DNA of 37,695 bases, taken from IMG/VR virus record IMGVR_UViG_3300003885_000020, positions 1-37,695 of that record; one strand, given 5' to 3'. Both the position numbers and the translations under genes were made by a program. This document shows positions 1 to 8,059 of the stretch, one piece after another (the first letter of the stretch is position 1; each line of letters begins with the position of its first letter). The notes under the pieces are model-generated. The model was not told where the DNA came from. It did not search any database and saw nothing but the letters and a program-made list of their open reading frames with translations. The DNA is from a virus.

Positions 1-2
1 AA

Positions 3-152
3 AAGAAGATACAACTAACAAAGCAAGAATTTATTACACTTATAAATCTTCTCTATACTGGTAAGTGGAATCTTTCATTGAAAGAAAATGAGGATATTAT
101 AAAACCCTTGATAAATAAATTGTCAGAAATTATTGATGGTAAAGTAACGTGA
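3..152 (+). CDS. C-terminal end of a hypothetical protein (partial)
   Basis: An open frame enters from the left edge and runs 49 codons to a TGA. It is Lys/Ile/Leu-rich and looks helical, with no recognisable motif. The start lies outside the window. The next gene begins 12 bases after the stop, and the TGA itself forms part of the extended -10 of the following promoter. The codon use (AAA, ATA, AGA) matches its neighbours. Function unknown. Confidence 0.6.
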   Translation, partial: KKIQLTKQEFITLINLLYTGKWNLSLKENEDIIKPLINKLSEIIDGKVT

Positions 153-158
153 TACAAT
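150..158 (+). promoter_or_regulatory. Extended -10 promoter, leaderless
   Basis: TGA-TACAAT (TGn plus a -10 hexamer) is followed by exactly 6 bases and then the ATG at 165. Transcription would begin at or next to the A of that ATG. No convincing -35 is visible. It belongs to a series of promoters in this window with the same geometry. Confidence 0.5.
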
Positions 159-164
159 GAAATT

Positions 165-1121
165 ATGCGCCACACACTTTCCAGCTTAGTAACCCTTTGT
201 GAAAACGCCTCTGGTGGTGATAATGAGACTGCCTCTCAAACTTTCTACAAAGAACGACTCAATCAGAAGAATGAGTTTGTGATGTCTAGGTTGCCCACTT
301 TCAAGGCAGAGACGACACGAACTTTCAACACCGTTGCAGACCAACAGTACTATCACTACCCACCTTCGATAAAAGAGATAGAGAGTTTACAGATAACAAT
401 AGGGTCTGTTAAATACATTCTAACGCCTGTTCACTCAAACGCTGAATGGGTACGACTAAATGCACTAACTTTCCAGGGTGGAGCAATACCCGTTTACTAC
501 TTCAAGAGACAACGAGACTTTGGGATATTCCCTATACCTGCAGATGTTTACTCAGGAACGATAGAATACTCTCTAAGAGCAAGAGGTATGGTTAGAACGG
601 ACTACACAACAGGAACGGTTACCACAGTTGAGAACGATGCAACAGTTGAGGGTGCAGGTGGCACAGCGTGGAGTACGACTACAAACATACTAGCAGATGA
701 TTGGTTCAGCCTTACGGATAGTAATGGTAAAAGTAGAGGCGACTGGTACAGGGTGGGGTCAATTACAGATGCGGACACACTAGAGCTAGATACGGTGTTT
801 GAAGAGACAGGAGAGGCAGGGGCAACTTATCTAATAGGTCAATCACCAGACTTGCCCGAGGATATGCACGATCTATTAGCTTATGGAACTATGGCAGACT
901 ATTACGGAATGTTTAGACAGTCACAGAGTAAGGCTCAGGGTTGGTCTAATATGTTTTGGACAGGTGAATGGTCTAACACATCTAGAGCACCAGAGAGAGC
1001 CTCGGGCGGGCTACTAGACGCTATTAGACGATATACGGATAGAGACAGCTCTCAGTTAGTTCTCAGGAAGAAAACATCAGGAAATCCCCGATTAAAAGTA
1101 TTCTCGACAGATATTAGTTAA
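165..1121 (+). CDS. Putative head-tail adaptor / head-completion protein
   Basis: This 318-residue protein has a helical N-terminus (residues 1-45), a beta-rich middle, and a late helical part with DLPEDMHDLLAYGTMADYY. That layout is typical of podovirus adaptor or gp4-like proteins, in which a PxxxHxLLxYGAxA-type helix follows an inserted beta domain. Such proteins form a ring under the portal and connect it to the tail. The gene is followed 2 bases later by the next large structural gene. The start is set by the promoter-ATG spacing; an ATG 8 bases upstream is in another frame and closes quickly. The family assignment is by pattern only. Confidence 0.5.
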   Translation: MRHTLSSLVTLCENASGGDNETASQTFYKERLNQKNEFVMSRLPTFKAETTRTFNTVADQQYYHYPPSIKEIESLQITIGSVKYILTPVHSNAEWVRLNALTFQGGAIPVYYFKRQRDFGIFPIPADVYSGTIEYSLRARGMVRTDYTTGTVTTVENDATVEGAGGTAWSTTTNILADDWFSLTDSNGKSRGDWYRVGSITDADTLELDTVFEETGEAGATYLIGQSPDLPEDMHDLLAYGTMADYYGMFRQSQSKAQGWSNMFWTGEWSNTSRAPERASGGLLDAIRRYTDRDSSQLVLRKKTSGNPRLKVFSTDIS

Positions 1122-1123
1122 AC

Positions 1124-2953
1124 ATGGAACAAAAAATAGTAATAACTGACTTCTCAGGTGGGATTGGCGTTGTTTCAGAGAAAAAAGACATCCCAAATGC
1201 TTCTCGTTTTATAAAAGGGATGAATGTACACGAAGATCCTGCATATATGACGCTTAGTAGGACTGCTACTAAAATATCAGGAACTACAGTTACAGGATTG
1301 CCCTACTGGATAGTTGATGGATCACCATTTGACACTAATAGATATGCTTATGACTCAGCAGGTAAACTGTACACAGTAGATTCTAACGATGTTGTTTCAT
1401 TTGCACGGACAGTATCAAATTCAACAGGTGAAGGGTTATTAGTGTTTAATGATTATCTATATTATGCGGGAGATGTAACTTTGGGTAGACACGGAGTATT
1501 ATCTGGAACACCAGCTGCTGCTGATAATTTCCTAGCAGACGGAACTACAGACTTAGATCAGTCTGGTGGCGGGACAGGAGCAACAGACTATGTACCACCA
1601 ACATCTATTTCAGAAACAGCAACAAACAGACAGACATTTACACCAGAAGTTGATCCTGTTAAGGCGATAATTATAACAGTGGGTACCGTTGGGACTGGAG
1701 ATTACACGGTTACACTCCACGATAATGAGAATAATTCATTGGGAAGTTCGACAATTGTAAATGGTAGCATGTCTACGGGATCGGTAACTTTCACTCTAAG
1801 TTCTCCTGTTCAAGTCGTTACAGGAAATGACTATCATTTCCACGTAACGTCTACTGTTGCAGATGGAGCACTATCAACTAACGTAAATACAGACTTAGAA
1901 GGGGTCGAGTTCTCGACATTGTTTGGAATTTTAATAAGTGCAACCTTTCATCCTATGGTTGAACACCTCAATCTATTGGTAATAGGTAATCAGAGATACC
2001 TTGCAACTTGGGATGAGGCAACGTATACACCCAATAAGATTGTGTTGCCACCTGGATTTGAGGTTAGGGCGTTAGCTAAGACTGACGAGTTTGTAGTAGC
2101 AGAGGCATATAAGGGATCGACAATCAGGGATGCAGAGGCAGCCAAGAGATTTTACTGGGATGGTATATCGCCAACTTTTAACTATTCAACCGATATAACA
2201 ATGGGGGCCTGTAACGCTCTAGTCACATCTAAAAATCAGCTAGTTGGTGTTTATGGACACAGGGGTGCAATATATCAAGGTGATGAGTTAGAACAGGTTG
2301 TGTCAGAGATACCCAAACTTGCACGAGGTAAGTATGTTGAGGTCTTACCCGGTGCAATAGACGAGTTTGAGGGAAGGACATTAATAGGCTATGCGGATAG
2401 TACAGATGACACAACTGGATTCGAAATGGGTGTATATGAATATGGAAGTAAAGATAACAAACTTCCTAAGGTTTTAAATATGAGCTATTTAGTTTCAACA
2501 GGAACTACTCAAGATTCAAATTTAAAAGTATCAATGGTTAAAGCATTTGGTCAAGATATATATATTGGTTGGCAAGATGGGGCTACAACTTATGGAATAG
2601 ACAAAATAGCACTAGGTGATGGAGCGTTAGCGACGGGTGCAGTTTGGGAGAGTCTGATATTTGATAATGGTGATCCAGCGAAAGACATGCAGGCGGTGAA
2701 AGTTGAGATTGAGTTTGAGGCACTTACTGCGGGTCAATCTGTTACACCTAAATATAAATTAAACAGAGCGTCATCTTTCACAACAGGAACAGTATCAAAC
2801 ACGGTAGGTGACAAAAGTGCAGGCGTGTATATTAACAAGTTATGCAAAGAGATTGAGTTTGGTATAAATGTAGCATCTAGTAGTAATACATTTCCTAAGA
2901 TCACATCGATCAAGTTTGTTTATGATTCTCTTGACGAAGAGTCTGAAGATTGA
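1124..2953 (+). CDS. Large virion protein, probably tail nozzle / DNA-stabilisation type
   Basis: This 609-residue protein is beta-rich, with many G/T/S turns and no signal peptide or membrane segment. The N-terminus (ITDFSGGIGV, then a section describing values along a chain) and its place directly after the adaptor gene resemble the long beta-propeller-like tail or packaged-DNA stabilisation proteins of podoviruses. Residues about 160-260 form a separate beta-sandwich-like insert that may bind carbohydrate or cement the structure. The start ATG follows the previous stop by 2 bases in the context TAAACATG, with no Shine-Dalgarno. A structural role is likely; the exact identity is uncertain. 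Confidence 0.5.
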   Translation: MEQKIVITDFSGGIGVVSEKKDIPNASRFIKGMNVHEDPAYMTLSRTATKISGTTVTGLPYWIVDGSPFDTNRYAYDSAGKLYTVDSNDVVSFARTVSNSTGEGLLVFNDYLYYAGDVTLGRHGVLSGTPAAADNFLADGTTDLDQSGGGTGATDYVPPTSISETATNRQTFTPEVDPVKAIIITVGTVGTGDYTVTLHDNENNSLGSSTIVNGSMSTGSVTFTLSSPVQVVTGNDYHFHVTSTVADGALSTNVNTDLEGVEFSTLFGILISATFHPMVEHLNLLVIGNQRYLATWDEATYTPNKIVLPPGFEVRALAKTDEFVVAEAYKGSTIRDAEAAKRFYWDGISPTFNYSTDITMGACNALVTSKNQLVGVYGHRGAIYQGDELEQVVSEIPKLARGKYVEVLPGAIDEFEGRTLIGYADSTDDTTGFEMGVYEYGSKDNKLPKVLNMSYLVSTGTTQDSNLKVSMVKAFGQDIYIGWQDGATTYGIDKIALGDGALATGAVWESLIFDNGDPAKDMQAVKVEIEFEALTAGQSVTPKYKLNRASSFTTGTVSNTVGDKSAGVYINKLCKEIEFGINVASSSNTFPKITSIKFVYDSLDEESED

Positions 2954-2959
2954 TAAAAT
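2931..2959 (+). promoter_or_regulatory. Promoter for the HNH gene, embedded in the upstream gene, leaderless
   Basis: TTGACG, a 17-base spacer and TAAAAT are followed by 5 bases and then the GTG at 2965. A TGA just before the -10 also gives an extended -10. The -35 lies inside the end of the previous structural gene. This gives the endonuclease its own transcription independent of the virion operon. Confidence 0.6.
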
Positions 2960-2964
2960 AACTT

Positions 2965-3540
2965 GTGTATAGTTTGTATGTATCAAAATATTCTCGATGG
3001 ACTAAAGAAGAAGATTTATTACTAAAAAAGATTCACAATTTATATTCAGACAAAAGACTTGCTGAAGTCTTTTCACGAAAAAGAATAGCAATTGTTCACC
3101 GAAGGCAAAGGCTTGGTTTAAAAAAGGATAGACCAGCAAGAAATAAGTTTCAATCAATAGCAACCAAAGGAAAGATCAACAAAGGTAGAGGGAAAGACAG
3201 CAACCATTGGGGGGGTGGAAAGTGGACAACCCCCATTGGTTATGTGTATATATATTGTCCTGCACATCCAAACGCGGTATACGGGAAAAGATACGTTTTG
3301 GAGCATCGTCTAGCAATGGAGCAAAAGGTTGGGCGACTCTTAAAAAAAGATGAGCATGTTCATCATAAAAATGGGAAAAAGGGCGATAATAGAATTGAAA
3401 ATTTAGAACTACTAACCATTAGCGAACACCGTAGTCTGCATACCAAAGGTAAAAATAATCCACTCTACAACGTAAGACGGTATGGAAAAGGTAACCCTAA
3501 CTATAAGCATGGAAAGTATTGTATACAATCTATCAAGTGA
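2965..3540 (+). CDS. HNH homing-type endonuclease with N-terminal DNA-binding helices
   Basis: The protein has 191 residues. Residues about 8-50 (SRWTKEEDLLLKKI, then RKRIAIVHRRQRLGLKK) form a Myb/SANT-like helical DNA-binding unit. Residues about 90-160 form an HNH_3-type nuclease with EHRLAMEQK, the HHKNGKKGDNRIENLELL core and SEHRSLH. Free-standing HNH proteins of this kind cut related phage DNA and spread themselves between genomes. A GTG start is chosen because it sits 5 bases after a good -10; TTG at 2974 is an alternative. The gene interrupts a run of structural genes, which suggests later insertion. Confidence 0.85.
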   Translation: MYSLYVSKYSRWTKEEDLLLKKIHNLYSDKRLAEVFSRKRIAIVHRRQRLGLKKDRPARNKFQSIATKGKINKGRGKDSNHWGGGKWTTPIGYVYIYCPAHPNAVYGKRYVLEHRLAMEQKVGRLLKKDEHVHHKNGKKGDNRIENLELLTISEHRSLHTKGKNNPLYNVRRYGKGNPNYKHGKYCIQSIK

Positions 3541-3555
3541 AAGAGAGGACTGAGT

Positions 3556-4017
3556 ATGTCGCATTTCAATACCCTAACAACCATTCAAAAAATTAGAAGA
3601 AATGCAAGAATTGGTCAGCGTGCAGTAAAACCTGCAGCTATTAAAAATATCTCCTTAGGTGAAGTTATATTAGAAAGAGATACTGATTCAGCAAGTGCAA
3701 CTATTGGAAACAATGTTCAGATTCTTTTGACACATACAATTTCTCAAGCGAATAATGCAAAGATGTTTGCAATACCCGACATATCTATATATATCGGATC
3801 AGTTTCAGCTAACAATCAGCTACCAGGTGGCTCGGCTATAGATGAAAGTGAGTGGCAGGTTATTGGACCATGGAACGACTGGGGAACAACAGATAATAAA
3901 AACTCTAAAACTAAAATTTATGTGAGAAATATATCGGCAGGATCAAGCACTGTTCTTTTCAGAGTAAAATCAAGATTTATTACAAATAGACAAGATTCAA
4001 CTAGTTCAACAGGATGA
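3556..4017 (+). CDS. Hypothetical beta-rich virion protein
   Basis: This 153-residue protein has a short basic N-terminal stretch (residues 10-30), then alternating hydrophobic and polar strands rich in S, T, N and I, and a Ser/Thr tail. The composition resembles small phage decoration or fibre-base proteins. The start ATG has a possible Shine-Dalgarno (GAGAGGA, 6 bases upstream), one of few in the window. It overlaps the next gene by 4 bases (ATGA). No family is recognised; the structural role is inferred from neighbours and composition. Confidence 0.6.
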   Translation: MSHFNTLTTIQKIRRNARIGQRAVKPAAIKNISLGEVILERDTDSASATIGNNVQILLTHTISQANNAKMFAIPDISIYIGSVSANNQLPGGSAIDESEWQVIGPWNDWGTTDNKNSKTKIYVRNISAGSSTVLFRVKSRFITNRQDSTSSTG

Positions 4018-4256
4018 AAATAAAAGTTTACAAATATAAAGATGGAAGTATTGCGACATCTACAACTGGGCGTACATATAGTGGAAAAGCAAATCTGGAT
4101 TCTAGTGTTGGAATGGAGATAAACAAACAAAAGCCTGATTATGAAACAGTTGTAAATGCTCCTGATGATTTATATGTCAACTACAATAAGTATCTGTTAA
4201 GGTTAAAAAACAAAAGACTAATTGTTAAACGTAGAAAAAGAAAAAGGCGCAAGTAG
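4014..4256 (+). CDS. Small basic hypothetical protein
   Basis: This 80-residue protein starts inside the stop of the previous gene (ATGA). It ends in a strongly basic tail rich in KRRKRK, with a Tyr-rich section before it. Such tails often bind nucleic acid or the packaged genome, but no family is recognised. Translational coupling to the previous gene is likely from the overlap. It is the last gene before a promoter with a structured leader. Confidence 0.55.
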   Translation: MKIKVYKYKDGSIATSTTGRTYSGKANLDSSVGMEINKQKPDYETVVNAPDDLYVNYNKYLLRLKNKRLIVKRRKRKRRK

Positions 4257-4261
4257 TATTG

Positions 4262-4270
4262 TGCTATAAT
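4262..4270 (+). promoter_or_regulatory. Extended -10 promoter of the hairpin-leader class
   Basis: TGC-TATAAT is an ideal extended -10. The same TGCTATAAT occurs at 36870. No -35 is evident. It is followed by a transcribed hairpin leader and the ATG at 4318, so this promoter drives the internal virion protein operon. Confidence 0.7.
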
Positions 4271-4275
4271 CAAAC

Positions 4276-4310
4276 CAGAGACTAATCTCATCCATGCGAT
4301 GGGATTTTTT
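4276..4310 (+). promoter_or_regulatory. 5' leader hairpin with U tract (attenuator-like)
   Basis: AATCTCATC (4284-4292) pairs with GATGGGATT (4298-4306) around the loop CATGC, and Ts continue to 4310. Just upstream, CAGAGA can pair its GAGA with TCTC (4286-4289), which would compete with the terminator-like stem. The same arrangement lies after two other promoters. Compared with those, the fifth stem pair changes from C-G to T-A on both sides, which supports a selected RNA structure. Confidence 0.6.
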
Positions 4311-4317
4311 GTTTAAT

Positions 4318-5394
4318 ATGGCATTAGGAAGATTCGTAGTACCAGATAAATTTGCAGGAAAATCCTTATTTGATATCCAAAAAGAAGGTGGTAACGTCGG
4401 TAGAGCTGATATCTTAGCTGGCTTCTTGGGAATAGATCCCAACACAAAATTCCGTTCAGGACAATCCTTCAACATAGGTGACATTCCAGGTGTAAATCCT
4501 TCTGGAAGTTCAGAGTTGCAGTTTATAAATAAGTCTTTTACTCCAGGAGGTGTATTTGACCAACAACAAAGACAGTCATTTCAAGATGAACAAAGAGCGA
4601 GAACTGATGAGTTCACAGGCAGACTTCAAGGTATACCGGACTCTCTAAGGGCTGTAGAACAAGAACTGGGTATTCCACAAGCTAGAGAGGGTTTTCAGGC
4701 TGCGGGGGAACAGTCTAGGTTTGTAGCAAATCAACTTAGAGATTTACCTGGTGTTCAGGCACAAGCCACTAGAGGTTTTGATGTAAATGCCAACCAGCTA
4801 GCAAGAATAGTTGCACAAAAGACACAAGACCTACAACCATCAGCTGAGTCAGCTACTAGGGGACTAGAGGAGTCGGGGGCGAGTCTAAGGGGCTTACTAG
4901 ATGCTTTTCAAACTAGGTCATCAGGTGTTATTAAACCATTTGAAATAGAGGCAGGAGTCTTAGGTGAAAGCGTTGCACAAGAGTTTGGATTATTTAAACA
5001 ACAAATGTCAGACGATCTTAACCGTGAACTTGAACAGGTAAGACAACAAGGCGCTATGGATATAGCACAACTACAAAGACTAACAGCACTTGCAAATATA
5101 GAGGCAGACAGGGGAGAATTAAAAAACCTAGGTGACAGAGTGGGTTATTTTGTAGATGGTAAGGAAGTGTCTAGTTCTCTAATTGGATTAGCACCCAAGA
5201 GAGCAGGTGTAGGCGATGGTGTAGGCGATGGAGATCCGTTCAAATTCTTAAACAAAAGAAGTGTAGCTCTTACTCCACAGTCAGGCGCTGGCTTAGCTCC
5301 ATTGTCTAGTTTTCCTAGTTTCCAGGGAGCAGGTGGGTTTTCTAGTGGACAAGGCAGAATTGAAGCATTGAGAGCTGCTGGACTTGTAGAATAA
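4318..5394 (+). CDS. Putative internal virion protein, coiled-coil rich
   Basis: From the ATG at 4318 the protein has 358 residues. A longer frame opens at 4294, but that ATG lies in the loop of the leader hairpin. The two sister leaders also end at an ATG encoding Met-Ala, so 4318 is preferred. Residues 75-250 are Gln-, Glu- and Arg-rich helices that should form coiled coils. The C-terminus is Gly/Ser/Pro-rich and flexible. Place and composition fit podovirus internal (ejection) proteins. The gene is followed after 8 bases by another large protein of the same style. The function is inferred from context only. Confidence 0.55.
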   Translation: MALGRFVVPDKFAGKSLFDIQKEGGNVGRADILAGFLGIDPNTKFRSGQSFNIGDIPGVNPSGSSELQFINKSFTPGGVFDQQQRQSFQDEQRARTDEFTGRLQGIPDSLRAVEQELGIPQAREGFQAAGEQSRFVANQLRDLPGVQAQATRGFDVNANQLARIVAQKTQDLQPSAESATRGLEESGASLRGLLDAFQTRSSGVIKPFEIEAGVLGESVAQEFGLFKQQMSDDLNRELEQVRQQGAMDIAQLQRLTALANIEADRGELKNLGDRVGYFVDGKEVSSSLIGLAPKRAGVGDGVGDGDPFKFLNKRSVALTPQSGAGLAPLSSFPSFQGAGGFSSGQGRIEALRAAGLVE

Positions 5395-5402
5395 ACAACA
5401 AC

Positions 5403-7466
5403 ATGGCTAAACTAACTGTAATTTACAAACCAACAGGGCAAATGGGCACAATAGATGATTTTGAATTTGATGAGTCGGTTTTTGAATTAGTAAAAGATCA
5501 ATCTATTGGTCAAGACTTACCTCAGGGAGGTACTAAGGGTTTGGGTGAGAAAATTGGTGGCGGATTACTAAACTTAGTTAAGAGTATTGGATCTCCTTTT
5601 GTAAGAACAGGAGAAAACATAGCTGATGCAGCAACTACAATCCCTCAAGCAGCTACAGCTGCAGCCGTTGGTCGCTTCAACCCCCAAGCTGGTGCAAGAA
5701 TAGCAAGTGTAAATGTAGATGCACAAAATAGAGTTGGTAAGATAGCTGGAGAGGGTGAAACATTTCGAGAAAGGATTCTGGATAACGAGGCAGTCAAACA
5801 ACAGGTTGCAGACTCTCTTGAAATTGGGTCCTTTGCTGTTCCTTTTGGAAAAGCTAGGGTCGGTGCTGGTTTGCTAGAAAGAGCAGTTACAAAGGCTGTA
5901 TTACCTGGTGCAGTAGTTGGTGCCCTAAGTTCTCCTGAGGCTTCTAAGTTCGCACTAGGAGATGAAGATGCAAATGTCGAAAAGCTGGTGGGTAGTGCAG
6001 CAATAGGTGCAGTCATACCTGTTGCGTTGAATCTTGGAGGAAAGATACTGAGCAAAACTGGAGGTGGTCTAATTAGTAAGGGCGGTAGTTCAAGAGAAAG
6101 TGTCCTTGGTTTTGTTGACAACAACCTAAAACAAATGTCAAAGAGGAAGAAGATGGATTTGGTTAATAAGCTAGAGAAAATGAAGGTACCTTCTGGATCT
6201 GCAGACAAAAAAGCAAAATGGGCTGTTAGCACATATGACAATTTATATGTCAAATACAAGAAAACACTAAGCAAAATTACAAAGAGCTTTGACAATACAG
6301 AAAGTGCACTAAGAGCAATAGAAAAATCAGGTGATTTGGTGGATATTTCAACTGGATTGGGTAAAACGAGCGTTGATAAGTGGTCTGATAAATTTGTAAA
6401 AGCAACAACAGCAGAGGAGTTGAGTAGGCTAAAGTTTGAACTTCAAGATATCGTATCTTCTGGTGGTAGGAATAGCGATACAACAAAAATAGCGAAGGCA
6501 TTTAGTAGAGAGGTTGATAAGGCATTAGTTGCAGGAAATGATCCAGTCACAAAAAAGCTATCTAAAATACTAGATGATATGTCAACACTTCACCAGGCAA
6601 CTGGTAGTAGGAGCCCAGCAAAAGGTGGAGGAATTATAAGAGCTTCACAACAGAAAAACTTGAGTGTACCCCTTGCACAAAGCGTTAAGATACCAGGGTC
6701 AAGGAGAACACTACAATCACTACAAGATAAGGCAGGAAAACTAGGTGTAAATGTTGGTGGTGCATTATCGGCTGTACAACAAGTAACAGGACAAGCACCC
6801 AACATAGTTAAGCAATTTGCACAACAAGAGGCAGTTAGACAGGGAGTACCTGCACTATCAGGAAAGGAAGAAATAGGTACACTTGATCCTCAGTCTGGGC
6901 TAGTAGCGAATGCAGTTGCACAACAGGCAGTAGAACCCGTACAACCCCAAACGCTTACAGGTTTTACGGCAACAGAATATGCCGAGGCTTATGGACAGGC
7001 GCTACTTGCAGGAGACTCTAAGGCTGCATCTAAACTAAAGGCTCTGTATGAACTAGAGAATGATAATGCGAATATAGGTGACGAGGGCGACCTGGGATCA
7101 GCACTGAAAGTTATTAACGCACTAGAGCAACTGTTTAATCAAGCCCAAGCTGAGGGACTTACGGCACAATCGGGAGGATTAAGTAGAATATCAGGTTTTG
7201 CAAAAGGTAAAACTGCTGCAATAACTCAATCATCCCCTGTTGCAGCAACATACGACTCACAGAGGTTAGCTTTTGTGTCTTTGATAGTTAGAGGTTTGGG
7301 TGAAAAGGGAGTGTTAACAAGCGACGACGTTAATAGAGTAGTGAAAGCATTACCAGGATTTTCTACATCACCAGAAACAGCGGCTCTAAATTGGCAGACG
7401 ATTAGAGATATACTACAAAGAGGTGGAGCTACAAGTCAAACAGCAACGTCACAATTCCCCCAATAA
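5403..7466 (+). CDS. Large internal virion / DNA-ejection protein candidate
   Basis: This 687-residue protein has Gly/Ala-rich amphipathic helices (about 55-75, 145-175 and 190-215) that could insert into a membrane. A long Lys-rich helical core follows (residues 230-400), then a Gln/Ala-rich segment and a helical C-terminus. This pattern is common in podovirus ejection proteins, which form a trans-envelope channel during infection. The start context is TAAACAACAACATG, without Shine-Dalgarno. Its last 38 bases overlap the end of a convergent small membrane-protein gene on the other strand. No enzyme motif is visible. Confidence 0.55.
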   Translation: MAKLTVIYKPTGQMGTIDDFEFDESVFELVKDQSIGQDLPQGGTKGLGEKIGGGLLNLVKSIGSPFVRTGENIADAATTIPQAATAAAVGRFNPQAGARIASVNVDAQNRVGKIAGEGETFRERILDNEAVKQQVADSLEIGSFAVPFGKARVGAGLLERAVTKAVLPGAVVGALSSPEASKFALGDEDANVEKLVGSAAIGAVIPVALNLGGKILSKTGGGLISKGGSSRESVLGFVDNNLKQMSKRKKMDLVNKLEKMKVPSGSADKKAKWAVSTYDNLYVKYKKTLSKITKSFDNTESALRAIEKSGDLVDISTGLGKTSVDKWSDKFVKATTAEELSRLKFELQDIVSSGGRNSDTTKIAKAFSREVDKALVAGNDPVTKKLSKILDDMSTLHQATGSRSPAKGGGIIRASQQKNLSVPLAQSVKIPGSRRTLQSLQDKAGKLGVNVGGALSAVQQVTGQAPNIVKQFAQQEAVRQGVPALSGKEEIGTLDPQSGLVANAVAQQAVEPVQPQTLTGFTATEYAEAYGQALLAGDSKAASKLKALYELENDNANIGDEGDLGSALKVINALEQLFNQAQAEGLTAQSGGLSRISGFAKGKTAAITQSSPVAATYDSQRLAFVSLIVRGLGEKGVLTSDDVNRVVKALPGFSTSPETAALNWQTIRDILQRGGATSQTATSQFPQ

Positions 7467-7527
7467 CCAACAAAGCTGTTATTATAGCTAGGAAAGTTAA
7501 ATATCCAAGAACTATTGTTATTATCAT
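7429..7527 (-). CDS. Small single-span membrane peptide
   Basis: On the minus strand an ATG at 7527 opens 32 codons, 1 base after the stop of the preceding minus gene. The product is almost wholly hydrophobic (ILGYLTFLAIITALLVIGG) and would cross the membrane once. It is the third gene of the minus-strand cassette and ends inside the convergent gene on the + strand. The tight spacing supports expression with the two genes before it. The role could be a small superinfection or membrane effector, but that is inference. Confidence 0.5.
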   Translation of the reverse strand: MIITIVLGYLTFLAIITALLVIGGIVTLLFDL

Positions 7528-7528
7528 T

Positions 7529-7816
7529 TTATCTTTTACGTTTTTTTGTATAAATCTTTAATTGTTCCCCTTCATCAATTGCTTTCATTTTGTCTATCAT
7601 CATCTTTTGTAACTTGTCTGGACTCATATTCATTGCATCTGCACATAATTCAAATGTGCCACTTTTGTTCTTAACCCATTTTTTAACTGAAATTTTAAGG
7701 AACTTTGACAATTCCAAATCTCTTTTGGGCCCGTGAGCATAATCTTTTATTGCCTGTAAAAGAATAGATTGTGCAAGTCGTTTATAACTTGAGTATTCGT
7801 AGTTTGTTGTAATCAT
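7529..7816 (-). CDS. Conserved small phage protein, possibly regulatory
   Basis: From the ATG at 7816, which overlaps the stop of the upstream HTH gene as ATGA, this is a 95-residue protein. A longer frame opens at 7855 but would overlap the HTH gene by 43 bases. The middle reads LLQAIKDY, then WVKNKSGTFELCADAMNMSPDKLQK. That resembles small phage proteins with an AIxDLR helix, a W-[VF] segment and an F-[ES]-x-[IL]-C-x-x-[AL]-x-[ML]-[DS]-P ending, often found near phage regulators. The C-terminus is basic. The exact function is unknown; regulation of phage transcription is possible from its company. Confidence 0.65.
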   Translation of the reverse strand: MITTNYEYSSYKRLAQSILLQAIKDYAHGPKRDLELSKFLKISVKKWVKNKSGTFELCADAMNMSPDKLQKMMIDKMKAIDEGEQLKIYTKKRKR

Positions 7817-7989
7817 TTTAGTATTCTTTTTAATTCCTTTTCTTCTATTCTCCAATCACCTCTTTTGCCGACTCTGATAGCACTTACCTTTTTATTTTTT
7901 ATCCATCTTTTAACTGTACTGGGTGTTACTCTAAGATATTCAGCAAATTCTCTAACTGTAAGATACTTTTCTATGTTTTGATTTGTCAC
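7813..7989 (-). CDS. Excisionase/MerR-like helix-turn-helix protein
   Basis: This 58-residue protein starts at a GTG. It reads YLTVREFAEYLRVTPSTVKRW followed by IKNKKVSAIRVGKRGDWRI, the classic HTH_17 (excisionase or helix-turn-helix domain 17) pattern of a LTxxEAAxxLxVSxxTVxRWxxxGxLxAxRxGxxxR type. Such proteins bind DNA as phage repressors, excisionases or replication regulators. A consensus promoter ends 8 bases before the GTG. It is first in a three-gene minus-strand operon, divergent from the + strand gene at 8060, so it may control both promoters. No integrase is present in the window, which favours a repressor role over excision. Confidence 0.8.
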   Translation of the reverse strand: MTNQNIEKYLTVREFAEYLRVTPSTVKRWIKNKKVSAIRVGKRGDWRIEEKELKRILK

Positions 7990-7997
7990 TACTTTGT

Positions 7998-8026
7998 ATA
8001 CTATATCATAGCAAATAGGTTGTCAA
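7998..8026 (-). promoter_or_regulatory. Promoter of the minus-strand cassette
   Basis: Reading the minus strand, TTGACA (8026-8021), a 17-base spacer and TAGTAT (8003-7998) are followed by 8 bases and the GTG at 7989. The expected start of transcription lies 1-2 bases before the GTG, so the message is essentially leaderless. The -35 occupies the same bases as the -35 of the divergent + promoter. Confidence 0.7.
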
Positions 8027-8053
8027 GTCTTATTTTTTATAATATGATATACT
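8020..8053 (+). promoter_or_regulatory. Divergent + strand promoter, leaderless
   Basis: TTGTCA (8020-8025) is 17 bases from TATGAT (8043-8048). An overlapping extended -10, TGA-TATACT (8045-8053), lies exactly 6 bases before the ATG at 8060. The second reading matches the leaderless geometry seen elsewhere. The bases TTGTCAA serve as -35 in both directions, so a protein bound there would affect both promoters. Confidence 0.55.
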
Positions 8054-8059
8054 AATTTT

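Noticed and set aside
4294-4320. Start of the internal virion protein at the upstream ATG (4294)
   Set aside because: This ATG lies in the leader hairpin loop; sister leaders use the Met-Ala ATG after the T tract.
5645-6295. Minus-strand frame of 216 codons
   Set aside because: Antisense to the internal virion protein; low-complexity Ser/Pro/Leu composition and no motifs or promoter.
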